Positions 1 through 9,286 of a stretch of 64,000 bases of DNA are shown in pieces (position 1 is the first letter of the stretch; every line of letters starts with the position of its first letter). The translations under genes and the position numbers were made by a program. The notes under the pieces are model-generated. The model worked only from the letters and a program-made list of their open reading frames with translations. It was not told the origin of the DNA and did no database searches. Source of the stretch: Branchiostoma floridae (lineage: Eukaryota; Chordata; Leptocardii; Amphioxiformes; Branchiostomatidae); the NCBI RefSeq assembly GCF_000003815.2, contig NC_049989.1, positions 23,245,626-23,309,625 of the forward strand, in the 5' to 3' direction.

Positions 1-251
1 TGCATGGGTGATGTAACAGCCCCCGGTACCCGCTTGTATATGCAGTCGCTGACGTCCTTGCCCCAATACAATACAAAGTCTTTGTTCCTTCGTACCTGCA
101 CGTCGTTGCTGCTGACCTCGTATGGAACCCACGAAGCGCCGTCCATACTGAAGGCCAGGGTGAATGACGTCACCCAACTGCCCAGGTCCCAGTTCGCGCC
201 GCCTCCACTGATGACGACACCGGTGACGTCAGTCGTCTTGCCAAAGTAAAC
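1..251 (-). CDS. Exon 7: second part of F5/8 type C domain, cut by window edge
   Basis: Continues QWIQ with [18 protein letters not shown], then a W-V-T-S-F-x-L-x-F-S-x-D-G block typical of F5/8C strands. Acceptor GGACTGCAG, phase 0. Open to base 1, so the exon or gene continues outside the window. Confidence 0.8.
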
Positions 252-3200
252 CTGCAGTCCGACATACACAACAACCAGGTAAGCTCCATTGTCGTGTCAT
301 TCCACCTGCTGGTGCATCAAAATAGAACATATAATCTTCATAACTATGATCTAGATTCAACAAGATGCTAGGGGACCCAAACCTACATCGCTTCCTCCTC
401 ACATATCACAAGCTCTCTGCCACAAAAAAAGACCATTGCATGTCCAGGTCAAAGACACAAAAATTGGTTCTGCTGTTCTGCTGCCGTACTAAGGTCACAC
501 GCAAGGGGGCCTAAAGCTGGCTTTGATATTCGTCTTCCCAGTCTCTACCCACATACCGAATACCATCACAATCCATCAAGACAAGAGGTTCTAAAGTCAT
601 GCTGACCACAAATATTCGGAAACACAAACACAAACACACAGACACAGACGCACCGAACACAATACCTCCATTTTTTCATGGAGGTAACAAAGAAACAATG
701 AGCATCAGGTACCTGAATCCATTGGTCCAGCACAGACCGTGGTACCCAGCAGTACCCCAGTGTAGTCGGAGGCGTGTGCCGAGCCTGGGAGGCGGCGAAC
801 TCAGGCTTGTACTCGGAACTGGCAGTGACGTAAACATCGGGAATGTACCGACTCGCCAACCCAAGCGCGAACCCAGGAGGTGGGACATCTGTGGGGAACA
901 TGTCATCAGAGAGACCTTTCATATGCACAATTCTTATGGATGTGGGAAGCGTTCCCTGTAGCAATTGATACAGATGAACTTCTCAATTCTTAACCTCTGC
1001 GCATCCTCTTACGCACGGTCCCGAACGGCTAGCTAACTGCCTACTGGGGCCCTGCTATCTCATGGCCTACCAGCGGTTACTATGGTTGTCGCCACAAACC
1101 AGATGTCAGCCAATCAGAGAATAGGCATTTCTTGGGCTTTCTGTTTACGAAAGCCATCTTGCAAAGGCCGCTGGGAAGCTATCAGCCAATAATGTTACGT
1201 CTTACATAGCACCATCCTCCTACGCCCGATCCCCAACGGCTGACTGCCCATATAAGGGTAAGCTCATTAATATATATAAGCAAGGCGGCTGGTAACTGGT
1301 CTGAGTGCGTTCAGATAGCAGAGGTGACCCCAAGGAGTTTCGACACGACTGTGGTCCCTCTTCTGCGAAGACTGCTGTATTACAATAAGGTTCGTGATGT
1401 GTCTTTTGTAAAGCGATGAAAGTTGCTCTAACTACCTCCACAGTCGTCCTCGTCCTCCCCTCCACTGCAGTCCGTCAGGTTGTCACACAGCTGAGACTCC
1501 AGCAGGCAGGTACCGTCCGCGCAGGGGAACTGGTCAGTGCCACAACCTGGGTGGGAGTAGTTTATCAAAATTGCATTCTCGTCTTACAACAAATGCTTCT
1601 ACAATAACATCATTTATTCTATCTGCCCGGGGTTCTCTATTACATAGAACATCTCCTTACCCTATAAGAGTTTTGTATGATGAAGACTAGTTTATTGATT
1701 CACACCTCCGACTGTACAGTTGATCTCGTCCTGCCCGTTCGAACAGTCCCCCAGCCCGTCACAGGCGCGGTATTTCGGCAGGCATCCACCGTCACACTCC
1801 AACTGGAGACCATTGCAGGGGGCTGTAAGTAACAGAGTGTACGTGCATGTATCAATCGTTTGTATCAACGGCGACAGCAACAACATTGACAAAATCAGAG
1901 ATTCAAATCGTACGTTCTGCTTCAGTACTGCGAAATGTCGCCAGGTGGACCGAAATCGTCATTGACCTCTAGATCTATCTTTCCAAAACCTACTTACATT
2001 CAAACATTATCATAATTTATCCAGCCTTTTAAAAGTTATGCTGACAATAGATCTATGGACGGAAATATAAACAAACCGACACACAGACAGGCAGAAAGCA
2101 ATAACTCAATTATTCATGGTGTTGGTCCAATCATTCATGGTGTGGGTCACATACTATGTGTGCAAAGAAGAAAAGATAAAAAGCACTTTGCAAAATTGAA
2201 ATCACTCGCTTGGACGTATTATTCCATTGGCTTTAATCATGGAAAGAGATCCTGGGCACATAGAAATGTATATAGGACTGGTTTATACGAGAACCCACCG
2301 TACCCTGGGAGCCAGCCAGGACCGGGTAGCTCGCGAGTTTTGTTCGGGGAGCAAAGGCAGTCAGTCCGCCGATCTCACATGAGCGCTCCGGGGAGTTTGA
2401 GCCTGAAGGAGTTATCGCAAACCTTGTCCCTTGGATAAGGCAGGTGGACCTCATCGGGCTTAAACTCCCCGGGGCGCTAATAGGAGATCGGGCGGGCCTG
2501 ACTGTCTTGGGCCACCGAATAAACTGTCCTAGCTGCCCGATCCTGGCTGGCTCCCAGGGTAACCCACCGCTGCAGTTCTTTTCGTCCTCCCCAGAAGAGC
2601 AGTCCCTGTCCCCGTCACACACCGAGGCGGCAGTGATGCACTCACCGCTGTCACACTGCCACTGGCCCCTTTCCGCACAGGACTCTGAAAAAAATGCACA
2701 CATTGGAATGAAACAATGACGATTCGAATCAATCACGACTTGTTCATATTATTTCAAAAGAACTTTAAATTGTGCAACAACTGTATAGGGTACAAAGCAT
2801 GGCATCTACTGATACATAACTACAGTTCTGTAAGGCTAATCTAATTAATACAAAGGTACATAGTGAAAGGTAATACACTTCAATAAGCAGATCTAAAATA
2901 CCATTCTAAGACCTGAGCATTGCGTCAAGAAAACAATAAATGCAACTGAAAATGTCATTATGGAGGCTCCTTACATCTTTGGGCCTTGTTACGCACTGCT
3001 TTCGATGATATTGCATGCTTAGTAACCCAAGTGAGGTTGAAAGATATCTTTATCCAAAAAGATTTAATTCAGAACTTCGAGCAATGGGACGAAAAGAAAA
3101 CCAAGGAAACAAATTGAGGACATGCAAAACATTTAAAAAAATATATGAGAGAGAAATATCTTAACACTTCGAACTTTGAACACCCTGATAATATGTGTAA

Positions 3201-6200
3201 AACTCACGACACAGCAGCTCGTCCGACGCGTCGTCACAGTCGGGGACTCCATCGCACACTCCGGACGGTGCCACACATGTGCTGCTACCTTCACATCGGA
3301 ACTCCACACTGCTGCATTCTGTACAACATATAGCGTGAGAAGCTCTTTCATGTGATAGGCAAGTGTGAAGAGTACTAAGTGGGCACGCTTTGGTACTTTT
3401 CTGATACCAAGAATGTTCAAACAGTAAGAAAAAAACTATATTATTGATAAAAATGCATCAGTGGTCGGCTACTTGTACATGTTGAAACATATAGGTGCAC
3501 TCTCACTGCACTTGCGTCATGCTGGCGTCACTGCGGGGTTCGTTCACTGCGTCATTGTTTTCAAATTGTTATTTTCTCCAATTTTTTATAATTTAGGTAT
3601 TGCGTTATACGTAAAAGTATGACTTAGAAGACGACAATATACACAAAAAGTTAGAGAATTCGTTCTATATCTCTGAAATTCGTTGAGTATCTTTCGAACT
3701 CCGCAGTGACGCAAGCTTGACGCAAGTGCAGTGAGAGTACACCTTAAGAATGCAGACACAGGATTATAAAGCTATGTTGTGCTGGGTTAAAAACAATTTT
3801 CCTAGTTTTTACGGAACAGAATATCCTTTTTTTTCAGAACAGGAAGCAACAAAAATATCACTAGGTATTAGTGTAATTCTCTGGGGAAATATCAAGACAA
3901 TATTATGTCCAGGTCGAAATGTTTAAAAAAAAGTTCTGCTGCCGTATCAAAACCACACACCAAGGTCTCAAAGTTTACCTTACCCTCCCCTTCCCAACAC
4001 ATACACACACGCATATAATTTTTCATGGAGATATGGAGGTAATAAAGCAACCAGAAAATACATATTAGACAACAAGAGACCAACATGTCACAACACTGTC
4101 TTCTACTTCAATCTATCGTTTCCACGGAAATGTAAGCTGCAAAAGTTTGAAACAATCTTTATGTGTGCATTTACCATCTGATTCCCAAAAAGCGTGGGTT
4201 CTTCATGTGAACAGATGAGGTATTGTAGGGTTGAATTATTTAGACAGGCATGTAAACAACATTTTATTCATACAGCAGAGTGGTATGTGGCAGGCACGAT
4301 GGGACACTTTAACAAGGGTCAGAATCCTGTTATGCCCGTGTCTTTGGCAGGTGCACTTTCCTTCCTCCGCATAGGTGTGCAAGGAGTACCTGACTTCTGT
4401 TGGGAAGGTAAAGGGCGTTCGCATTATTCTCTAGAAGCCCATGGGATGATAACAGAAGAACATCGTGCCATAACCCAGGTTAAGCTAATGGCACAACCGT
4501 GCAATTTGTCCTTAGGTTTTTTTAGAGGCCACGTCAACCTCGTATTTCTGAAAACTTTCATGCTGTACAGGGCAGGTCCCGTACTGGCGCTTCCGGGGTT
4601 GGGGGGGGGGGGGGGGGGCGAATCCGCAGCCCGATGGTACACAAAGTTTTGTATGCACGGTATATTGCTTACCCGGATGTCTAACCTTCATAAGCGTTTG
4701 CAAGGTAAGTTCCACGGCGTGTCTGCGCGCTACAAAATCCGTCGGATTCCCTACGAGTTCGTACGGAGGCGGTACTTACCACTTACCGATCCCTAAAGAT
4801 TGCTCACGTAGACAGCACGTATTTGCACGTACGTCGGGTTGCGCCCTTGGCTTTATAGCCCGATCCCGAACGCCCGTCACCGAACCAAACAGTTTACAAT
4901 GTATCCCACCGCCACCCAAGGAATAATACGCTTATCACAAATTCGTAGCCGAGGGATACTTGCTAGACCAAAAACAGGCAAACAGACAAGGATGAAATAA
5001 CTGTAGTAAGCTACTACTGTGGACTAAACGCTAAGTCTAGAATGTAGCTCATTGGGTTTGACTTCTTTTTCCGAGACAGTGGAAGACAAAGGATCTCACT
5101 TGTTTCTGTAATGTGTGGTAGTTTTCTTTTTCGCCATAAACGTAGAGAGGTCAGGATAGAATTTGGAGGCCTCATTAAATGCTGAAATGGCTCTTTTCTT
5201 TCTTGATCGTAGAAGGGACAGTTTGACATAAAATGTGTTTCGCCCTCTGCCAAATCTAACGTACAACTTCTTTCGCACACATGAATTCGAAACTTCTTAT
5301 CTCTCTTTTTATCCATTTTATGAAGTGTGCAATAATTTTCTAATTTTGCTAATTGCACCAGCACAGTAGATCAATGAGAAGATGAGCTTACCGCAGCCAC
5401 CCTCATCGGACCCGTCGCGACAGTCCTGGACGCCATCACAGCGCTTTGAGTCCGGTATGCAGGGACCCTCGGGTTCACAGAAGAACTTGGGCAGGGGGCA
5501 GTCATCCGCTGTGCAATTTTTCTCATCTGAATCGTCGTGACAATCATTGAAACCGTCACATTGCCAGTCTGGAATGACGTGACTTAGATAGTCTGGTGTT
5601 GTGCACTCCTCCCGGCAATATTCTTCATCCGAACCGTCTTCACAATTATAGACACCATTACACTGCCGGTCCGGAAGGATACAAAATCCATTACTTTTAC
5701 ACTTGAAATTTTCCCTGTTGTAACACTCTCTGCTTGTGCAATCTTCAATCTCATCTGAATCTAACGCGTCCTCACAATTGTCATAACCGTCGCACTGCGC
5801 CTCAGGAGGGACACATACTCCGCTAATTTCGCACCTGAATGCGTCGGGATGCAAACACTCTTTGGTCAAGCAACCCTCCTCATCTGCGCCGTCTTCACAA
5901 TCATCCCTGCCGTCACATTGCGAGAATGGATGAACACATATGCCACTACTTTCACACTTCACATAGTTGCTGTTGAAACACTCTTTGCTTGTGCAATTCT
6001 TCTCATCTGAACCGTCGTCACAATCTTCATCACCGTCACATTGCCACCACGCACGGACACAGATGCCACTGGTTTCACATTTGAAATAATCGGTGTCGAA
6101 GCACTCTTTGGTTGTGCAATTCTTCTCATCTGAACCGTCTTCGCAGTTATCTTTACCGTCACATTGCCACCACGCACGGACACAGATGCCACTGGTTTCA

Positions 6201-8092
6201 CATTTGAAATCATCGGTGTCGACGCACTCTTTGGTTGTGCAATTCTTCTCATCAGAACCGTCGTCACAATCTTCATCACCGTCACATTGATAATCTGCAA
6301 GAACACATACTCCACTATTTTCACACTTGAAATAGTTTGCGTTGATGCACACTTTGCTTGTGCAGTTTTCCTCGTCTGATCCGTCTAAACAGTCATCGAC
6401 ACCGTCACATTGCTTCCTCAGAGATACACATAGACCGTCACCTTTACATTTCAGATAAGCAGAATAACACTCTTTGCTTGTGCAGTTTTCCTCGTCTGAT
6501 CCGTCTAAACAGTCATCGACACCGTTACATTGCTTTCTCAGAGATACACATAGACCGTCACCTTTACATTTCAGATGATCATGATAACACTCTTTACTCG
6601 TGCAATTTTCCTCATCTGAACCGTCTGCGCAATCCCTATCGCCGTCACATTGCTCCCATAGGGGGAAACATGCTGCGTTACCTTCACACTTGAAAGAGTT
6701 GGGGCTGTTACATTCTTGGCAATTCTCCTCATCTGAACCGTCTCCACAGTTATTAACACCGTCACATTGCCACAATGGAGGAACACATGCTCCAGTACCG
6801 TCACACCTGAAAGCTTCAGGCCTGTAACACTCTTTGCTTGTGCAATTGTCCTCATCTGAACCGTCTTCACAATCGTCAACACTGTCGCATTGCCTCCTTA
6901 AAAAGACACACTTGCTACCACTTTCACATTTGAAATGATTTGGCAAAGGGCATACTGTGCAATTTTTCTCATCTGAACCATCTTCACAATCATCAATCCC
7001 GTCACATTGCAACTCTAAAGGGACACATGCGTCATTTCGTTTGCACTGGAACTGTTCTTGGTGGTCACAGGGGCAGTTTTCTTCATCTGAACCGTCTTCA
7101 CAATCATTCCAATCGTTACATTGCCACTCTTGTTGGACACACTTGCTACCAGTTTCACATTTGAAATAATTCGGCAAGGGGCACACTGTACAATTGTCCT
7201 CGTCCAAACCATCTTCACAATCATCAATCCCGTCACATTTCAACACAAGAGGGAGACACATGTCACTTCTTTTGCACTGGAACTCTTCTGGGTGGTCACA
7301 GGCCTTGTTTGCGCAGTTTTCTTCATCTGAACCGTCTGCACAATTTTGAGAGCCGTCACATTGCCACTCTGAATTGACACATACGCCGCTACTTTCACAC
7401 TTGAAATAGTCGGCGTTGTAGCACTCTTTGCTGGTGCAATTGTCCTCATCTGAACCGTCATCACAATCATACAATCCATCACATTGCCACTCCGGAGGGA
7501 CACATGCTCCACTACTTTCACACTTGAAATAGTCGGCGTTGTAACACTCTTTGTTGGTACCGGTGCAATTTTCCTCATCCGACCTGTCTAGACAATTATC
7601 CCATCCGTTACATTGCTCCCATGGAGGGACACACTTGCTACCACTTTCACATTTGAAATAGTTGGGCAAAGGACACACTGTGCAATTTTCTTCATCCGAA
7701 CCGTCGTCACAATAATTCCAACCGTCACATTGCCACTCCGGTCGTACACAGATGCCAGCTGTTTCGCACTTGAGATAGTTGGGTAAGGGGCACTCTTTGG
7801 TCAGGCAATCCTCCTCGTCCGAGCCGTCAACACAGTGAGACATCCCGTCACATACCACAGCGAGAGAGTGGCAGCGCCCGTCACAGCTGAATACACCTGG
7901 CGACAGGCAACCTGGGGCTGTGCAATCTTCATCAGAGAAGTCGGGACACTCGGGAGAACCATCACACCTTTTTGCCAAACCGATGCAGTCATCGGTCGTC
8001 TTGCATGCGAAGGCAGAGGAGGGGCATACCTCGTCTGTGCGGACATGGCCGATGGACAGCAGGCACACAAACAGAAGCAAGCCGGTCGCCAT
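1..8092 (-). CDS. Secreted multi-LDLa / F5/8C (discoidin) protein gene, 7 exons in window, 3' end outside
   Basis: Spliced gene, exons in transcript order: 8092-5392, 3318-3208, 2684-2568, 1822-1706, 1546-1436, 888-713, 251-1. Each junction is GT-AG and the reading frame stays open over about 1194 codons; LDLa exons are all phase 1-1, as expected for shuffled modules. The product starts with a signal peptide, then 26 LDL-receptor class A modules (six Cys and a D-x-S-D-E calcium site in most), then an F5/8 type C domain still open at the window edge. LDLa modules bind ligands in a Ca2+-dependent way; F5/8C domains bind carbohydrate or phospholipid. So it is an extracellular binding or scaffold protein, or the ectodomain of a receptor whose membrane part lies outside. 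I know no orthologue by name. Starts head-to-head with the 9202-21696 receptor gene. Confidence 0.85.
340..690 (+). repeat. Unclassified interspersed repeat ending in ACCTCCA hairpin, copy 1
   Basis: Contains CTGCTGCCGTACTAAGGTCA, CTACCCACATACCGAATA, an ACAC-rich tract, and ends CCTCCATTTTTTCATGGAGG. Same family as 3890-4045, parts of 13405-14340, and 57500-58225. In the intron between F5/8C exons. Confidence 0.75.
713..888 (-). CDS. Exon 6: first part of F5/8 type C (discoidin) domain
   Basis: Encodes a linker and the start of an F5/8C domain: [17 protein letters not shown] followed by a W-x-P…DQWIQ block that matches the family pattern ending QW(L/I)QV. Acceptor TTCCCCACAG, donor ATTCAG/GTACCT; enters in phase 1 and leaves in phase 0, 176 nt. 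Confidence 0.85.
1003..1300 (+). repeat. 300-bp interspersed repeat with CCAATCAG boxes, copy 1
   Basis: Matches 13893-14190: GGGGCCCTGCTATC, TTGTCGCCACAAAC, CCAATCAGAGAATAGGC, GGGAAGCTATCAGCCAAT, CGATCCCCAACGGCTGACTG. No ORF; in an intron of the multi-LDLa gene. Confidence 0.8.
1436..1546 (-). CDS. Exon 5: single LDLa module
   Basis: One LDLa module ([13 protein letters not shown]… then GGEDEDDC), phase 1-1, 111 nt; acceptor CCACCCAG, donor GGAG/GTAGTT. Last LDLa module before the discoidin domain. Confidence 0.85.
1706..1822 (-). CDS. Exon 4: single LDLa module
   Basis: One LDLa module with six Cys and [14 protein letters not shown] at its calcium loop; S in D-x-S-D-E is replaced by Q. 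Phase 1-1, 117 nt; acceptor TTACTTACAG, donor GGAG/GTGTGA (non-canonical beyond GT, so the end is less certain). Confidence 0.8.
2301..2561. mobile_element. Inverted-repeat MITE, TACCCTGGGAGCC type, next to an exon donor
   Basis: Termini TACCCTGGGAGCCAGCCAGG and its inverse. The flanks share AACCCACCG / ACCCACCG (2292-2300 and 2561-2569), an 8-9-bp target-site duplication. The right duplication spans the exon 3 donor of the multi-LDLa gene. No coding capacity. Confidence 0.85.
2568..2684 (-). CDS. Exon 3: single LDLa module
   Basis: One complete LDLa module (…[16 protein letters not shown]…), phase 1-1, 117 nt, acceptor TTTTTTCAG, donor GCG/GTGGGT. The donor lies inside the target-site duplication of a 260-bp inverted-repeat element (2301-2561), so the element begins only a few bases into the intron. 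Confidence 0.85.
3090..3180 (+). mobile_element. LINE ORF fragment in intron 2 of the multi-LDLa gene
   Basis: Reads [20 protein letters not shown] then YLNTSNF, matching 58240-58330 ([19 protein letters not shown]). About 90 bp. Confidence 0.7.
3208..3318 (-). CDS. Exon 2: single LDLa module
   Basis: Encodes one LDLa module with all six Cys and the D-x-x-S-D-E motif. Acceptor TTGTACAG, donor C/GTGAGT, phase 1-1, 111 nt. A LINE fragment (3090-3180) lies just past the donor in the next intron. Confidence 0.85.
3493..3745. mobile_element. MITE, AGGTGCACTCTCACTGC ends, copy 1
   Basis: Inverted termini of more than 45 bp (AGGTGCACTCTCACTGCACT… and its inverse ending GAGAGTACACCT). Same family as 18338-18587 and 34000-34238. 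Target duplication not clear. In intron 1 of the multi-LDLa gene. Confidence 0.88.
3890..4045 (+). repeat. Unclassified interspersed repeat, copy 2 (short)
   Basis: Shares TTATGTCCAGGTCGAAAT-type start, CTGCTGCCGTATCAA and the end TTTTTCATGGAG…GGAGGTAA with 340-690. Confidence 0.65.
5014..5364 (-). mobile_element. LINE C-terminal ORF fragment
   Basis: Encodes [20 protein letters not shown] then [11 protein letters not shown], the Cys/His segment near the end of non-LTR retrotransposon polyproteins; similar to 17190-17480. It overlaps the read-through of exon 1 but lies in intron 1. Confidence 0.7.
5392..8092 (-). CDS. Exon 1: signal peptide plus 22 LDLa modules in one exon
   Basis: Start ATG at 8092-8090 is chosen because it opens a clear signal peptide ([15 protein letters not shown]..., cleavage near residue 19); an in-frame Met 24 codons upstream gives no leader. 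I count 22 modules, each about 36-40 residues, most with six Cys and a DGSDE calcium loop followed by an N-x-T/S sequon. Module 21 lacks two Cys; module 19 has an insertion in the calcium loop. Modules 13/14 and 16/17 are nearly identical, and 7-8 match 9-10, so the array grew by tandem duplication. The exon ends TGC-G before GTAAGC (phase 1), 2701 nt. Other frames of this exon are also open, but those are shadows. Confidence 0.9.
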
Positions 8093-8333
8093 GATCGACT
8101 TTTCTGGGCGAAATGTGGGTAGCCTTCCAAGTGTAGTGGGCCTACCTGCCACCGTAGCGTGCACGACAACAAAATAATTAAGCTCTGTTTTGGTAGACGT
8201 GCACAGTTCTGTGCATACCGTGTTTTACGGAAAGGCGGAGTTAAATCACTACGGGCAAATGGGTACCAACACCGCAGAGCACGTGACAATGGCAGAAACG
8301 TCATGAACATTCACTAGTCTTCTGCTGCTGTCA

Positions 8334-8341
8334 TTTATATA
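8334..8341 (-). promoter_or_regulatory. Candidate TATA box for the multi-LDLa gene
   Basis: TATATAAA on the minus strand, about 245 nt upstream of the chosen ATG at 8092. A start site about 30 nt downstream would leave a 5'UTR near 215 nt. Position only; no transcript evidence. Confidence 0.4.
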
Positions 8342-9034
8342 GTCGACCGTGGCACGAAATCCAGTTGCCATACCTTATCAGTTGATTCAGCTAGAGGTTT
8401 TTGTTTCATATGAAAGTGACCCGAGGAGTTGAAATTAATCAGTTTTCATCAGACTTAATAAAGCAGAGAAAACTATTGTTACATTGAATCCCATTTCTCG
8501 GCCATCTAAAGGGACCCTAGCCTTGCTACGGAGGTCGTACAATTCAACAAAATATCGGCAAATAATTGGCCAAGAGAGTCAATCCGCGCTTAGCTTGACA
8601 TTCTCTCTCCGGAGTTGCAGTTTAACCCACCTGCTACCAAAACCAGATTATTCTCCCTACTAGCCAGGGTAGTCAATCTTGGGGAGAGACTAGAGAGACC
8701 GGACGCAGGAAAAGAACTGCGTATTGGCAAATTTTAAATGAAATGAAATGAAAAGCCAATCTTATCTTTCCGAGATAGAAAAACAAATACAACAAATATT
8801 TCATGACGTCTACACCAGGTGGCACGAGACACACATAAAGCTGCATATGAAAATACCAGACGTGACTTTCGCCTAGCCTCGGCTGAAACAGCCGGCGAAG
8901 CTGCACAGAAAGGGATTGTTTGCAATACTCAAACGCTATTGAAGAGCCTGCTTCGGAGTCTTTTATTTCTTCATTTGTCGTGGCAGTTGATTGCATTCCG
9001 CTTTGCAAGTTAGTTAGATGCTCAGAGCAAAAAC
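8342..9034. other. Intergenic region between the divergent genes
   Basis: About 0.7 kb with no repeat or RNA gene that I can recognise. Open frames of up to 135 codons have no domain signal. Probably holds the shared upstream regulatory DNA. Confidence 0.4.
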
Positions 9035-9250
9035 TAAATTGTGACGGTGTAGTACGGTACATAGGACAGCTGTGCGACAAGGGTTAGCCGTCTGTCAGCA
9101 AACATACCCACCGGAACATCACCGGTGCTACTGTGGAGTAAGATATAAACTGCGACAGTGTATCACGGTACAACGACTAGTCGTCTCTGTCAGCACTAGC
9201 AATGGGGAACATGTCACTCACCACAACGTCACTAGTGCTACTGTGGGGTC
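9035..9250 (+). repeat. Imperfect duplication of about 95 bp around receptor exon 1
   Basis: GTGACGGTGTAGTACGGTAC…GTCTGTCAGCA…GTGCTACTGTGGAG is echoed by GCGACAGTGTATCACGGTAC…TCTGTCAGCAC…GTGCTACTGTGGGG. The second unit holds the start codon; the first has lost it. Confidence 0.6.
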
Positions 9251-9286
9251 TGTGCCACTGCCTGTCAGGTGCATTCGCGCTAACGG
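9202..9286 (+). CDS. Exon 1: signal peptide of mosaic receptor
   Basis: ATG GGG AAC ATG… encodes a hydrophobic leader ([17 protein letters not shown]), followed by donor CGG/GTACGT in phase 1, which joins exactly to the GT-GGC start of exon 2. A TATA-like TATAAA (about 9144-9149) lies 55 nt upstream. This short exon has no homology call of its own; it rests on the leader, splice phase and position. Confidence 0.65.

Noticed and set aside
566-964. 132-codon minus frame taken as a whole
   Set aside because: Only 713-888 is an exon; the rest reads through the donor into a repeat.
4601-4618. 18-base G run as quadruplex site
   Set aside because: A single homopolymer in an intron, probably variable or an assembly error; not listed as a site.
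4194-4796. 200-codon plus-strand open frame
   Set aside because: Lies in an intron of the multi-LDLa gene, crosses a G run, and has no domain, leader or splice pattern.
5959-7578. Several 100-codon frames on both strands inside the LDLa exon
   Set aside because: They are shadows of the 36-codon LDLa repeat; repeats keep other frames open.
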